Below, piece after piece: positions 38,951 through 48,659 of a stretch of DNA of 64,000 nucleotides. The notes beneath the pieces are model-generated. The model was not told where the DNA came from. It worked only from the letters and a program-made list of their open reading frames with translations, and made no database searches. Origin of the DNA: Streptococcus oralis (lineage in GTDB: Bacteria > Bacillota > Bacilli > Lactobacillales > Streptococcaceae); the NCBI RefSeq assembly GCF_003943415.1, contig NZ_RJPK01000002.1:313878-377877 (forward strand), written 5' to 3'. Numbering within the stretch: position 1 is the first letter of the stretch; every line of letters begins with the position of its first letter. A program made the position numbers and the translations under genes.

Positions 38951-40303
38951 TTATGCCTCCCTCTTTGAGATACTTGAAAATTTATTGTATTCTTTTTGGA
39001 AAATCAATTCCACCGTTCCACGAGCTCCACTACGGTTTTTCTCGATGATAACCTCTACCTTGTTATTTGGAATTCCTTCCTCTTCTTCCCCCGCGCGATC
39101 GTAGTAGTCGTCACGGTATAGAAAGGCTACGATATCCGCATCCTGCTCGATAGAGCCCGATTCACGAATATCAGACAAGACTGGTCTCTTATCCTGACGC
39201 TGTTCCACTCCACGAGATAACTGACTGAGAGCAATGACTGGAACTTTCAATTCCTTAGCAAGAATTTTCAACTGACGAGAAATTTCAGAGACTTCTTGTT
39301 GGCGGTTTTCACGACCAGTCCCTGTGATAAGCTGTAGGTAGTCAATCAAAATCAAACCTAGATTGCCTGTTTCTTGAGCCAGTTTGCGTGAGCGCGAACG
39401 AATTTCCGTAATCCGAATCCCTGGTGTATCATCGATATAGATACTCGCATTGGCTAGATTCCCTTGAGCAATGGTATACTTTTGCCACTCTTCATCAGTC
39501 AATTGACCCGTACGGATAGAATGGGACTCCACTAATCCTTCGGCCGCCAACATACGGTCTACTAGACTTTCCGCACCCATTTCCAGTGAAAAGATGGCCA
39601 CAGTCTTGTCTAACTTGGTTCCGATATTCTGAGCAATGTTTAAAGCAAAGGCTGTTTTACCGACCGCAGGACGGGCTGCTATAATAATCAGTTCCTCCTC
39701 ATGGAGACCTGTCGTCATATGGTCCAAATCACGGTATCCCGTTGCAATACCTGTGATATCCGTTGTTTGTTGTGACCGAACTTCTAGGTTCCCAAAGTTG
39801 ATATTTAAAATATCACGGATATTCTTGAAACCACTACGATTTGCGTTTTCACTTACATCAATGAGCCCCTTTTCAGCCTGCGCAATGATTTCATCTACAG
39901 GCTTAGAAGCTTCATAGGCTTGGTTGACAGAGTCTGTCAACTTGGAAATCAAGCGACGTAGCATAGCCTTTTCTGCAACGATTTTAGCATAATACTCCGC
40001 ATTAGCTGAAGTTGGTACAGAATTGACAATTTCGACAAGGTAAGACAAGCCACCAATATTTTGGAGATCCCCTTGGTTATCCAAAATCGTCCGAACCGTC
40101 GTCGCATCAATCGCTTCCCCACGATCCGACAAATCTACCATCGCTTGGAAAATCAACCGATGAGCATACTTAAAGAAGTCTCGAGAATCAATGTATTCTC
40201 GGACAAAAACGAGCTTGCTCTCATCTATAAAAATAGCCCCCAGAACAGATTGCTCTGCCAAAATATCCTGAGGTTGAACTCGCAGTTCCTCTACTTCTGC
40301 CAT
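38951..40303 (-). CDS. dnaB: Replicative DNA helicase DnaB
   Basis: A 450-residue DnaB: N-terminal DnaB-N domain (about 8-110), then a RecA-like helicase domain with Walker A ARPAVGKTAF near 209-218, Walker B LILIDYLQLI near 313-322 and SQLSRGVEQR near 360. Essential ring helicase of the replication fork. It lies 43 bp after rplI in a gdpP-rplI-dnaB-veg order common in streptococci. Confidence 0.98.
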   Translation of the reverse strand: MAEVEELRVQPQDILAEQSVLGAIFIDESKLVFVREYIDSRDFFKYAHRLIFQAMVDLSDRGEAIDATTVRTILDNQGDLQNIGGLSYLVEIVNSVPTSANAEYYAKIVAEKAMLRRLISKLTDSVNQAYEASKPVDEIIAQAEKGLIDVSENANRSGFKNIRDILNINFGNLEVRSQQTTDITGIATGYRDLDHMTTGLHEEELIIIAARPAVGKTAFALNIAQNIGTKLDKTVAIFSLEMGAESLVDRMLAAEGLVESHSIRTGQLTDEEWQKYTIAQGNLANASIYIDDTPGIRITEIRSRSRKLAQETGNLGLILIDYLQLITGTGRENRQQEVSEISRQLKILAKELKVPVIALSQLSRGVEQRQDKRPVLSDIRESGSIEQDADIVAFLYRDDYYDRAGEEEEGIPNNKVEVIIEKNRSGARGTVELIFQKEYNKFSSISKREA

Positions 40304-40346
40304 CCGACTTTCCTTCCTTTTACAATCTTGTCAAGAAGTTGTAAAC

Positions 40347-40799
40347 TTACCCTTCTTTTACACGAAGATTGATGACACTTGTAACATCTTGGTAGATTTT
40401 CACTGGTACATCAATCAAACCTACTGCTCGAATTGGTGCCTTTACTTGAATATGACGCTTGTCAATATTAATTCCAAATTGCTTTTGCAGTTCTTCTGCA
40501 ATCTTCTTATTGGTGATTGAGCCAAAGGTACGGCCATCTGGTCCAACCTTTTCAACAAACTCTACAACAGTTTCTTCTGCTTCAAGCTTGGCTTTGATTG
40601 CTCTTGCCTCTGCTAACATCTCTGCATGAGCCTTTTCTTCTGATTTTTGTTTTCCACGCAATTCACCGATTGCCTGAGCAGTCGCTTCCTTAGCCAAATT
40701 CTTTTTAATCAGGAAGTTTTGGGCGTAGCCAGTTGGCACTTCCTTGATTTCGCCTTTTTTCCCTTTTCCTTTAACATCTGCTAAAAAGATTACTTTCAT
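40347..40799 (-). CDS. rplI: 50S ribosomal protein L9
   Basis: A 150-residue L9: N-terminal domain [20 protein letters not shown], the conserved [13 protein letters not shown] near 24-36, the long central helix, and C-terminal domain with [14 protein letters not shown] near 89-102. The start overlaps the gdpP stop by 4 bp (ATGA type), indicating coupled translation. Confidence 0.98.
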   Translation of the reverse strand: MKVIFLADVKGKGKKGEIKEVPTGYAQNFLIKKNLAKEATAQAIGELRGKQKSEEKAHAEMLAEARAIKAKLEAEETVVEFVEKVGPDGRTFGSITNKKIAEELQKQFGINIDKRHIQVKAPIRAVGLIDVPVKIYQDVTSVINLRVKEG

Positions 40800-42769
40800 T
40801 CTTCTTTCTCCTTTTCCTTTAGTTCATCTAAGACAAGTTGAGTCAATTTGTCTCCAACTTCTGACAGACCCATATTCTCGATTTGTGCAGCAGCTAGATT
40901 AAAGTGACCACCGCCACCCAACTCTTCCATAATGCGTTGGACATTGATTTTACTGCGGCTTCGAGCTGAGATAGAGATAAATCCTTGTGTATTTTTTGCT
41001 AGAACGAAACTAGCCTCAATACCAGACATAGCCAACATAGCATCGGCAGCCTTACTGATGACAACCGTATCATAAGTAGTTGAGTCCTTAGCTTGGGCAA
41101 TCAAGACATCTGCACCCAGCTTACGACCTTGTAAAATGAGTTCATTTACCTCACGGTACTCTTCAAAATCTGTCGCAGCAATCTCCTGAATTGCGATACT
41201 GTCGCTTCCCCGTGTTCTCAGATAGCTAGCCACATCAAAGGTTCGACTCGTCACGCGAGATGTAAAATTCTTGGTATCCAGCATCATACCAGCCATCAAA
41301 ACACTGGCCTGCATACGACTCAAACGATTTTTCTTAGAATTTTGGAACTGAATCAATTCTGTTACCAACTCACTCGCACTACTTGCTCCACTTTCGATAT
41401 AGGTGATGACTGCATTCTCTGGAAAATCCTGATCACGTCTATGATGGTCAATGACAATGGTTTGCGTGAATAGTTCATAAAAACCTTTGGACAAGGTCAA
41501 AGCCGTCTTGGAATGATCCACTAAAATCAACAAAGAGCGCTTGGTGACCAATCTCATCGCATCTGTAAGAGGCAAGAGTTTAGTGACTCCCTCTTTCCCC
41601 AAGAAGTTGACAGCCCGCTCAATGTCTGGCGACATTTGTTCTGCATCATAAACAGCATAGCTATTTTCAGTGATATTGCTCGCAAACAACTGCATGCCAA
41701 CAGCAGAGCCCAAAGCGTCCATATCTAGATTCTTGTGACCTACTACAAAGACTTGGTCTACACTTCGAATTTTATCTGAAATAGCTGTCATCATGGCTCT
41801 GGTACGTGTTCTTGTTCTCTTAACGGAGGCTGCGGAACCACCACCAAAATAGATTGGGTTCTTGGTTTCATCATTTTCCTTGACAACCACTTGGTCCCCA
41901 CCACGAACCTCAGCTAAGTTCAAGTTTCTTAAAGCAACTTTCCCTATCTCATCATGATTTCCATCACCATAAGAAAAGCCCATGCTCAAGGTCAATGGCA
42001 GCTGTCTCTGTTTTGACTCCTCACGAAAGGCATCAATCACAGAGAATTTATCATTCATCAAGCCCTCAAGAACTGTGTAATCAGTAAATAGATAAAATCG
42101 ATCCATCCCCACACGCCGAGAAAACATAGCATATTGACCAGCAAACTCTGAAACAAAATTTGCCACAAAACTATTGATATGACTGATATCCGATTCGGAG
42201 GTTGCATCCTCTAAATCATCGTAGTTGTCTACCGAGATGACCCCAATCACTGGTCGACTGGTTACCAATTCGACAGTTGCTTCATATTCCCCTGAAACGT
42301 CAAAGAAATACAGGACACCCGCAACCTTGTCCATATGAACGGCATAGCGTGTTTCACCCAAGTTAGCATAAGAACCAGGGTTCCCCACAGAAGCCTTGAT
42401 AATGGTTTGAATCAAGTCAACATCAATTTCGCCTTCTTCAGTCGTCAAAATCAACTCAGCATAAGGATTAAACCATTCGACTTCGCCACTAGATAAATCT
42501 AATTTCAGAACACCAACTGGCATTTGATCAAGCAGCGTGTTCAAGCTATCTTCCGCTTGATGGTTTACGTATTGGATTTGTTCAATTTCGCTCTTTTCAT
42601 ACTGTTTTTTTTGCCATACGAATAAAAGCAGATAAAGAAGTACAAATAAAAACAGGGCACTGATTGTTACAACATTATTTTGTGAAAAAATAATCAGTAT
42701 TGTTAAGGTTCCGAAAGTCGCAATCCCTAGTAGAACCGCAGAAATCGGAGTTAAATTATTTTTTTTCAT
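40796..42769 (-). CDS. gdpP: Cyclic-di-AMP phosphodiesterase GdpP (Pde1)
   Basis: A 657-residue membrane phosphodiesterase: two N-terminal helices (about 10-55), a PAS-like region, a degenerate GGDEF domain and a DHH/DHHA1 domain. [19 protein letters not shown] near 345-363, VDHSKTA and [10 protein letters not shown] near 435-444 give the metal ligands; [12 protein letters not shown] is at the end. It hydrolyses c-di-AMP, controlling potassium and cell-wall homeostasis. I set the start at 42769 because AGAGG lies 6 bp upstream; the longer start at 42787 has none. Confidence 0.95.
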   Translation of the reverse strand: MKKNNLTPISAVLLGIATFGTLTILIIFSQNNVVTISALFLFVLLYLLLFVWQKKQYEKSEIEQIQYVNHQAEDSLNTLLDQMPVGVLKLDLSSGEVEWFNPYAELILTTEEGEIDVDLIQTIIKASVGNPGSYANLGETRYAVHMDKVAGVLYFFDVSGEYEATVELVTSRPVIGVISVDNYDDLEDATSESDISHINSFVANFVSEFAGQYAMFSRRVGMDRFYLFTDYTVLEGLMNDKFSVIDAFREESKQRQLPLTLSMGFSYGDGNHDEIGKVALRNLNLAEVRGGDQVVVKENDETKNPIYFGGGSAASVKRTRTRTRAMMTAISDKIRSVDQVFVVGHKNLDMDALGSAVGMQLFASNITENSYAVYDAEQMSPDIERAVNFLGKEGVTKLLPLTDAMRLVTKRSLLILVDHSKTALTLSKGFYELFTQTIVIDHHRRDQDFPENAVITYIESGASSASELVTELIQFQNSKKNRLSRMQASVLMAGMMLDTKNFTSRVTSRTFDVASYLRTRGSDSIAIQEIAATDFEEYREVNELILQGRKLGADVLIAQAKDSTTYDTVVISKAADAMLAMSGIEASFVLAKNTQGFISISARSRSKINVQRIMEELGGGGHFNLAAAQIENMGLSEVGDKLTQLVLDELKEKEKEE

Positions 42770-42876
42770 TCTAAACCTCTTGCGCATTATTATATCACAA
42801 AAGCCCTTAAAAAGCGACCTTTAAAAAGTGGTCAGCCTCCTTTTCCTTATTGATTTTTTATGGTTTTAATGCAAAA

Positions 42877-42901
42877 AGGAGAATAAGCTCATTATCCTCC
42901 T
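42877..42901 (-). terminator. Terminator after the thiolase gene
   Basis: AGGAGGATAA and TTATTCTCCT (read leftward) pair with one mismatch around a 5-base loop and are followed by TTTTT. Confidence 0.8.
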
Positions 42902-42930
42902 GCACATCTATATACTCTGGTTACTGTCAC

Positions 42931-44109
42931 TTAACGTTCAACGATGAGGGCTGTTCCCATCCCTCCCCCGATACAGAGAGTTGCTAAACCAGTTTTAGCA
43001 TCACGTTTCATCATCTCATGTACCAGAGTCACTAAGATACGGCAGCCTGAAGCTCCAATTGGGTGACCAAGAGCAATCGCGCCACCATTGACATTGACAA
43101 TATCTGTGTTAAAGCCAAGTGTTTTCCCAACCGCACAAGCCTGAGCGGCAAAGGCTTCATTTGACTCAATCAAGTCAAGATCATCAACTGTCAAATTGCC
43201 TTTTTCAAGAGCCTTGCGAGTTGCATAAATCGGCCCACATCCCATCATCTTAGGATCCAAACCTGCACTTGCATACGAACGAATGCGAGCAATCACTGGA
43301 AGTCCTAATTCTTTAGCTTTTTCAGCACTCATGACCAAGACAGCCGCTGCTCCGTCATTGATACCTGATGCATTACCCGCCGTAACAGAACCGTCTTTTT
43401 TGAAAACAGGACCTAGCTTAGATAAACTCTCCAAGCTAGCATCTTTTCTAGGAAATTCATCTGTATCAAAGACGATAGGATCGCCTTTGCGTTGAGGAAT
43501 AACCACCGGAACAATCTCTTCCTTAAAGCGTCCAGATTCTATAGCCGCTACTGCTCGTTTTTGTGATTCCAAAGCAAGAGCATCTTGATCATCCCGGCTA
43601 ATACCATATTCTTCGGCCACATTCTCGGCTGTAATCCCCATATGGTATTCGTTAAAGGCATCAGACAAACCGTCCTTAATCATGGTATCTACAACTTTCG
43701 AATCGCCCATACGGCCGCCCCAACGGAAGTTTGGCAAAACATATGGAGCCTGACTCATATTTTCTGCACCACCAGCCACGACAATATCTGCATCGCCGCA
43801 CTGAATCGCTTGAGCAGCTAACTGAACTGCCTTTAACCCAGAACCACAAACCTTATTAATGGTAAAGGCTGGTGTAAATTCAGAGAGTCCCGCATGAATA
43901 CTCATTTGGCGAGCCACGTTTTGGCCTAAACCTGCGCCTAGGACATTCCCCATAATCACTTCATCTACCTGCTCTGGTTTAATATTCGCTTTTTCCAAAG
44001 CGCTCTTAATGACCAAAGATCCCAAATCAACAGCAGAAACATTCTTCAAGCTCCCACCAAAGGAACCTAAAGGAGTTCGCACCGCCGAAACAATCACCAC
44101 GTCTTTCAT
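42931..44109 (-). CDS. Acetyl-CoA acetyltransferase (thiolase)
   Basis: A 392-residue thiolase. It has the acyl-accepting Cys in [12 protein letters not shown] near 85-96, the [10 protein letters not shown] region near 312, [17 protein letters not shown] near 340 with the catalytic His, and the C-terminal LCIGGGMG with the second Cys. It condenses two acetyl-CoA, probably feeding the mevalonate pathway used by streptococci, or runs in the degradative direction. I set the start at 44109 because GGAG lies 6 bp upstream. It sits between gdpP and hpf, a place where I do not recall a thiolase in pneumococcus. Confidence 0.92.
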   Translation of the reverse strand: MKDVVIVSAVRTPLGSFGGSLKNVSAVDLGSLVIKSALEKANIKPEQVDEVIMGNVLGAGLGQNVARQMSIHAGLSEFTPAFTINKVCGSGLKAVQLAAQAIQCGDADIVVAGGAENMSQAPYVLPNFRWGGRMGDSKVVDTMIKDGLSDAFNEYHMGITAENVAEEYGISRDDQDALALESQKRAVAAIESGRFKEEIVPVVIPQRKGDPIVFDTDEFPRKDASLESLSKLGPVFKKDGSVTAGNASGINDGAAAVLVMSAEKAKELGLPVIARIRSYASAGLDPKMMGCGPIYATRKALEKGNLTVDDLDLIESNEAFAAQACAVGKTLGFNTDIVNVNGGAIALGHPIGASGCRILVTLVHEMMKRDAKTGLATLCIGGGMGTALIVER

Positions 44110-44147
44110 GACTATCTCCATTTATACCTTGTATAATGATGCAATAC

Positions 44148-44179
44148 AAAAGTGGTTTACAATTGTGTAAACCACTTTT
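44148..44179. repeat. Perfect 14-bp inverted repeat between hpf and the thiolase gene
   Basis: AAAAGTGGTTTACA (44148-44161) and TGTAAACCACTTTT (44166-44179) with a 4-base loop. It lies 18 bp past the hpf stop and 39 bp before the thiolase ATG. Probably the hpf terminator (leftward it ends in only four T), but an operator for the thiolase gene is also possible. Confidence 0.7.
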
Positions 44180-44196
44180 ACATAGTTGTCAAGATT

Positions 44197-44745
44197 TTAT
44201 GATTCCTTAACTTCTAGCAAACCAACTTCACCATCCTCACGGCGATACAAAACATTTGTTGTTTGATCTTCTACGTCTACATAGATAAAGAAATCATGTC
44301 CCAACAAGTCCATTTGAAGAAGAGCTTCTTCCAAATCCATTGGTTTTAAATCAATTTGTTTTGAACGAACCACTTTTGGCTGCACAACATTTGCATCTTC
44401 AACTAGAGCATCTGTAAAGAGTTGGCTTGTTGCAACCTTATTTTTATTCTTGCGTTCGATTTTTGTTTTATTTTTACGAATCTGACGCTCAATTTTATCT
44501 GTTACAAGATCGATAGAACCATACATATCTTGAGAAATATCTTCTGCACGAAGAGTAATTGAGCCAAGTGGAATTGTTACTTCAACTTTTGCTGTTTTTT
44601 CACGGTAAACTTTCAAGTTGACACGTGCATCCATCTCTTGTTCAGGTTGAAAATATTTTTCGATCTTTTCGAGTTTAGAAACTACATAATTGCGAATTGC
44701 TTCTGTTACTTCTAGGTTTTCACCACGGATACTATATTTAATCAT
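44197..44745 (-). CDS. hpf: Ribosome hibernation promoting factor, long form
   Basis: A 182-residue long HPF: N-terminal ribosome-binding domain (about 1-100, starting MIKYSIRGENLEVTEAIRNY) and C-terminal dimerisation domain (about 125-182) with VRSKQIDLKPMDLEEALLQM and YRREDGEVGLLE. The long form joins two 70S ribosomes as 100S dimers in stationary phase. It lies downstream of comFC-comFA, an arrangement shared with pneumococcus. Confidence 0.97.
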   Translation of the reverse strand: MIKYSIRGENLEVTEAIRNYVVSKLEKIEKYFQPEQEMDARVNLKVYREKTAKVEVTIPLGSITLRAEDISQDMYGSIDLVTDKIERQIRKNKTKIERKNKNKVATSQLFTDALVEDANVVQPKVVRSKQIDLKPMDLEEALLQMDLLGHDFFIYVDVEDQTTNVLYRREDGEVGLLEVKES

Positions 44746-44823
44746 ATAAGTACCTTCTTTCTAAACATTTTTATTTTTCTAGCTATATTATAACGCTTTC
44801 ATTTTCATTTTGCAAATTTTTCC

Positions 44824-45485
44824 TCATCTTACAAGAGAAAAAGTTTTGACTTCCAAAACACCTCCCTCTTCAAAAAGTCGCTTCACACGATTAATAGTCG
44901 CCCCTGTCGTATAGATGTCATCAATGAGCAAAATCTTCTTAGGAAGAGGGGCTTCCGTTTTGATATAAAAGGGAATTTCAGTAGCTAATCGTTCTGAGCG
45001 ATTCTTAGAAGAACTAGCCTTCTCTTCTCTTTTCCCTAGTAAGTCTTGAAAGGAGAACCCTGCTGCCTCAACCAAACCTTCAACCTGATTAAATCCTCTC
45101 TCAAGCAATCTTTCAGGACTTAGGGGAATTACCACAAATTCATAGTCTCCATACTTTTTCAACTCATTAGTAAGAACAGGAGCAAAATCTTTCTAAGCAG
45201 AAAATCCCCATCAAACTTATATCGACTGAAAAAGTCTTTCATAGCTTGATTATAGGTAAAAATCGCCTTATGATCAACCTGAACTCCTTCTTTACACCAA
45301 AGTTTACAATCTTGACATTGAGTTGACAACCCTCTTTTCATGCAGTTTGAACAATGGTCTTCACCAATCTTCTCAAAAGTAGGATCACAAGCTGAGCAAA
45401 GATAGTTGCACTCATTCTTCAAAAGAAGGAGATGACTAAAAGTCAAGTCACTCTTTGTTGACTGGCCACATAATAAACAATTCAT
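44824..45485 (-). pseudogene. comFC: comFC, split by a one-base frameshift
   Basis: The N-terminal part (45485 down to about 45185) encodes a Cys4-type zinc segment (MNCLLCGQ, CSACDPTFE, CSNCMKRG) and TYNQAMKDFFSRYKFDG, then ends in an unrelated tail and stop at 45159. The C-terminal part (from about 45190 to 44824) carries the phosphoribosyltransferase segment ERGFNQVEGLVEAAG, SKNRSER and KKILLIDDIYTTGATI. Restoring one T in the TTTT run at 45184-45187 joins them into one ComFC of about 220 residues. ComFC is a cytoplasmic competence protein. The lesion may be real or a sequencing error in a short homopolymer. Confidence 0.88.
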
Positions 45486-46780
45486 AATCCCGCCTCCTTG
45501 TTCATCTGTTTGATTTCCTTAATTGCCTTTTTGATGGAAATATTTAATCCATCATGAAAGAAGAGCAACTCACCAGTTGGTCTATCCATACTACGCCCAA
45601 CTCGCCCTCCAATCTGAATCAAGCTAGACTTGGTAAAGAGACGATGATTAGCTTCTACAACGAAAACATCCACACAAGGGAAGGTAACTCCACGCTCTAA
45701 AATTGTCGTACTGATAAGTATCGTCAACTCTCCATCTCGAAAAGCTTGCACCTGCTCTAATCGATTTTCTGTGACAGAGGACACAAAGCCGATATTTTCA
45801 TTTGGAAACTGTTCCTGCAATATTTCTTTTAGTTTCTCGCCTTTTTTAATTTCTGATGCAAAAATCAGCAATGGATAACCTGTTCTTCTCTGTTTCTCAA
45901 TGTAAGTCTTTAACTTAGATGACAACTGACTTTTCTCTAAACAGCGATTAAAATCCGATAACCAAACTGGATTAGGAATGATCAATGGATTTCCATGAAA
46001 TCGTCTTGGCAAGCTCAACCTTTTTAATTCTCCTGTGCGAACCATCTTATCTAACTCATCTGTAGAAGTTGCTGTAAGAAATATCTTTACCCCCTCAATC
46101 TTTACACACTTGTTTACAGCGTAGTAAAGCACAGGATTGTCAACATAAGGAAAGGCATCTACTTCATCCACTATCAACAAATCAAAAGCATGATGAAATT
46201 TTAACAGCTGGTGAGTTGTTGCAACAACTAGTGGAGTTCGAAAATAGGGTTCTGATTCGCCATGGAGCAGTGCTATTCTACAAGCAAAATCATTCTGCAG
46301 TCGTTTATACAACTCCAAACAAACATCGATTCGAGGACTGGCCAAACAAACTGAACCACCATCATTAATCACTTTGGCTACAACTTGATAAATCATCTCT
46401 GTCTTTCCAGCTCCTGTGACAGCATGAACTAAGGTCGGTTCCTGCTTGTCTACCGCTTGAAGCAGTCCCTCTGAAACTTTTTCTTGAAAAGGTGTTAACT
46501 GACCACGCCATTTGAGAACATCTTGTTTAGGAAAATCCTCCTGAGGAAAATAGTATAAAGCTTGATCGCTCCTGACGCGCTTCATCAACAAGCATTCCCG
46601 ACAATAGTAAGCCCCAATGGGCAAATACCAATCTTCTAGAATAGAACTGTTGCAACGTTGACAAAACAGTTTTCCCTTCTCTTTTCTCATACTAGGAAGT
46701 TTTTCTGCTAACTGACGTTCTTCTTCTGTTAATTCTTTCTCAGTAAACAAGCGACCGAGATAGTTTGGATTTACTTTCAT
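45482..46780 (-). CDS. comFA: Competence DNA helicase ComFA
   Basis: A 432-residue DEAD-box-like ATPase: N-terminal zinc-binding cysteines (CQRCNSS and YYCREC near 40-65), Walker A AVTGAGKTEM near 120-129, Walker B DLLIVDEVDAFPY near 207-219, motif III FLTATST and a C-terminal motif VI IGGRVGRS. It drives uptake of single-stranded DNA with ComEC during transformation. It overlaps comFC by 4 bp. It is preceded by a perfect SigX box, so it is a late competence gene. Confidence 0.96.
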   Translation of the reverse strand: MKVNPNYLGRLFTEKELTEEERQLAEKLPSMRKEKGKLFCQRCNSSILEDWYLPIGAYYCRECLLMKRVRSDQALYYFPQEDFPKQDVLKWRGQLTPFQEKVSEGLLQAVDKQEPTLVHAVTGAGKTEMIYQVVAKVINDGGSVCLASPRIDVCLELYKRLQNDFACRIALLHGESEPYFRTPLVVATTHQLLKFHHAFDLLIVDEVDAFPYVDNPVLYYAVNKCVKIEGVKIFLTATSTDELDKMVRTGELKRLSLPRRFHGNPLIIPNPVWLSDFNRCLEKSQLSSKLKTYIEKQRRTGYPLLIFASEIKKGEKLKEILQEQFPNENIGFVSSVTENRLEQVQAFRDGELTILISTTILERGVTFPCVDVFVVEANHRLFTKSSLIQIGGRVGRSMDRPTGELLFFHDGLNISIKKAIKEIKQMNKEAGL

Positions 46781-46787
46781 ACTTCTT

Positions 46788-46795
46788 TATTCGTA
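46788..46795 (-). promoter_or_regulatory. SigX com-box (cin-box) of comFA
   Basis: TACGAATA read leftward (46795-46788), an exact match to the com-box, 7 bp before the comFA ATG. The competence sigma factor would start the transcript at or a few bases before the start codon. Confidence 0.88.
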
Positions 46796-46824
46796 AATAT
46801 CTAGCGCTTTTGGTATTTTTTTAG

Positions 46825-46830
46825 TACAAT
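46825..46830 (+). promoter_or_regulatory. yigZ -10 element, 6 bp before the ATG
   Basis: TACAAT at 46825-46830 is followed by TAAATC and the yigZ ATG at 46837. No -35 consensus or ribosome site is visible. It lies in the 56-bp divergent region shared with comFA. Confidence 0.5.
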
Positions 46831-46836
46831 TAAATC

Positions 46837-47472
46837 ATGGAATTTAGAACAATTAAAGAGGATGGGCAAGTCCAAGAAGAAATTAAAAAGTCACGCTTTA
46901 TCTGTCACGCAAAGCGTGTCTATAGTGAAGAAGAGGCTCGTGACTTTATCACTGCTATCAAAAAAGAACACTACAAAGCCACCCATAACTGCTCTGCTTT
47001 TATTGTAGGGGAACGCAGTGAGATCAAGCGTACGAGTGATGATGGCGAGCCTAGTGGTACCGCTGGATTCCCAATGCTTGGCGTCTTAGAAAATCATAAT
47101 CTTACTAATGTCTGCGTAGTGGTTACTCGCTACTTTGGGGGGATTAAGTTAGGTGCTGGTGGTTTGATTCGTGCTTATGCAGGAAGCGTAGCCTTGGCAG
47201 TCAAAGAAATTGGCATTATTGAAATCAAAGAGCAGGCTGGCATAGCCATTCAGATGTCTTACGCTCAATACCAAGAGTACAGTAACTTCCTTAAAGAACA
47301 TAATCTCATGGAGCTGGATACAAACTTTACAGATCAAGTTGATACAATGATTTATGTTGATAAAGAAGAGAAAGAAAATATCAAGGCTGCTCTTGTGGAG
47401 TTTTTTAATGGAAAGGTTACTTTAACAGATCAAGGTTTACGAGAAGTTGAAGTTCCTGTAAACTTAGTGTAA
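46837..47472 (+). CDS. yigZ: YigZ/IMPACT family protein
   Basis: A 211-residue protein of the IMPACT/YigZ family: N-terminal UPF0029 domain with KKSRFICHAKRV near 18-29, KATHNCSAFIVG near 47-58, SDDGEPSGTAGFPML near 67-81 and RYFGGIKLGAGGLIRAY near 100-116, then a C-terminal DUF1949 domain. Biochemical role is not settled (proposed translation-related). Divergent from comFA; no Shine-Dalgarno sequence before the ATG. Confidence 0.93.
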   Translation: MEFRTIKEDGQVQEEIKKSRFICHAKRVYSEEEARDFITAIKKEHYKATHNCSAFIVGERSEIKRTSDDGEPSGTAGFPMLGVLENHNLTNVCVVVTRYFGGIKLGAGGLIRAYAGSVALAVKEIGIIEIKEQAGIAIQMSYAQYQEYSNFLKEHNLMELDTNFTDQVDTMIYVDKEEKENIKAALVEFFNGKVTLTDQGLREVEVPVNLV

Positions 47473-47539
47473 ATAAAAAATATAAATAGTACTTACTAAA
47501 TTTATTCGCAAATTTACAGCTTAGATGCTTGATATAAAA

Positions 47540-47564
47540 AAATCCTATCGCTTCGATAGGATTT
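47540..47564 (+). terminator. Terminator after yigZ
   Basis: AAATCCTATCG and CGATAGGATTT form a perfect 11-bp stem with a 3-base loop, followed by a T-rich tract. Confidence 0.88.
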
Positions 47565-47628
47565 CTATATTTTACAAATAGCCGAGAGCACGTTATACTA
47601 GTATCATCTTATACAAAGAGGTACATCT

Positions 47629-48555
47629 ATGACTATTTATAACAATATCACTGAACTAATCGGACAAACACCAATTGTTAAACTCAACAATATCGTTCCA
47701 GAGGGTGCTGCAGATGTTTATGTAAAACTTGAAGCTTTTAACCCTGGATCGTCAGTAAAAGACCGTATTGCCCTTAGCATGATTGAAAAAGCGGAACAAG
47801 ATGGTATTCTAAAACCGGGTGCTACCATTGTTGAAGCAACGAGTGGAAATACTGGTATCGGACTTTCTTGGGTAGGTGCTGCTAAGGGATATAAAGTTGT
47901 TATCGTCATGCCCGAAACGATGAGTGTGGAACGACGTAAGATTATCCAAGCCTATGGTGCTGAACTCGTCCTTACTCCTGGTAGCGAAGGAATGAAAGGG
48001 GCTATTGCTAAAGCTCAGGAAATCGCTGCTGAACGTGACGGCTTCCTTCCGCTCCAATTTAATAATCCAGCTAATCCTGAAGTACACGAAAGGACAACAG
48101 GAGCTGAAATTCTAGCTGCTTTCGGTTCTGATGGTTTAGATGCCTTTGTAGGTGGTGTTGGTACCGGTGGAACGATCTCCGGTGTTTCTCACGCTCTTAA
48201 AGCAGCAAATCCAAATATTCAAGTTTATGCAGTAGAAGCAGATGAATCTGCGATCTTATCTGGTGAAAAACCAGGGCCTCACAAAATTCAAGGCATCTCA
48301 GCTGGATTTATTCCTGAAACACTTGACACAAAGGCCTATGATGGTATCGTCCGTGTAACATCAGATGATGCACTTACGCTTGGTCGTGAGATTGGCGGAA
48401 AAGAAGGCTTCCTTGTTGGGATTTCCTCAGCTGCAGCAATTTATGGAGCAATTGAAGTTGCCAAAAAATTAGGTACAGGTAAGAAAGTACTTGCTTTAGC
48501 ACCGGATAACGGCGAACGTTATTTGTCTACAGCACTCTATGAATTTGAAGTGTAG
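47629..48555 (+). CDS. cysK: Cysteine synthase A
   Basis: A 308-residue O-acetylserine sulfhydrylase (PLP-dependent). Lys in GSSVKDRIA near 42 binds [12 protein letters not shown] near 69-77 and the phosphate loop GTGGTISG near 177-184 are intact. It makes cysteine from O-acetylserine and sulfide. Single-gene unit with its own AAAGAGG site and flanking terminators. Confidence 0.97.
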   Translation: MTIYNNITELIGQTPIVKLNNIVPEGAADVYVKLEAFNPGSSVKDRIALSMIEKAEQDGILKPGATIVEATSGNTGIGLSWVGAAKGYKVVIVMPETMSVERRKIIQAYGAELVLTPGSEGMKGAIAKAQEIAAERDGFLPLQFNNPANPEVHERTTGAEILAAFGSDGLDAFVGGVGTGGTISGVSHALKAANPNIQVYAVEADESAILSGEKPGPHKIQGISAGFIPETLDTKAYDGIVRVTSDDALTLGREIGGKEGFLVGISSAAAIYGAIEVAKKLGTGKKVLALAPDNGERYLSTALYEFEV

Positions 48556-48571
48556 TCTCCTAAATGCACTT

Positions 48572-48595
48572 AGCCCTTATTAAAGGGCTTTTTGT
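48572..48595 (+). terminator. cysK terminator
   Basis: AGCCCTT and AAGGGCT with a 4-base loop, followed by TTTTTGTTT. Confidence 0.88.
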
Positions 48596-48631
48596 TTACT
48601 CATAACAGAGTCTACTCTCTAGACCAAAAGA

Positions 48632-48656
48632 AAAAGGAAGCAAATCACTTCCTTTT
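48632..48656 (-). terminator. tsf terminator
   Basis: AAAAGGAAG and CTTCCTTTT arms with a 7-base loop lie just after the tsf stop, followed leftward by TTCTTTT. Confidence 0.85.
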
Positions 48657-48659
48657 CTA

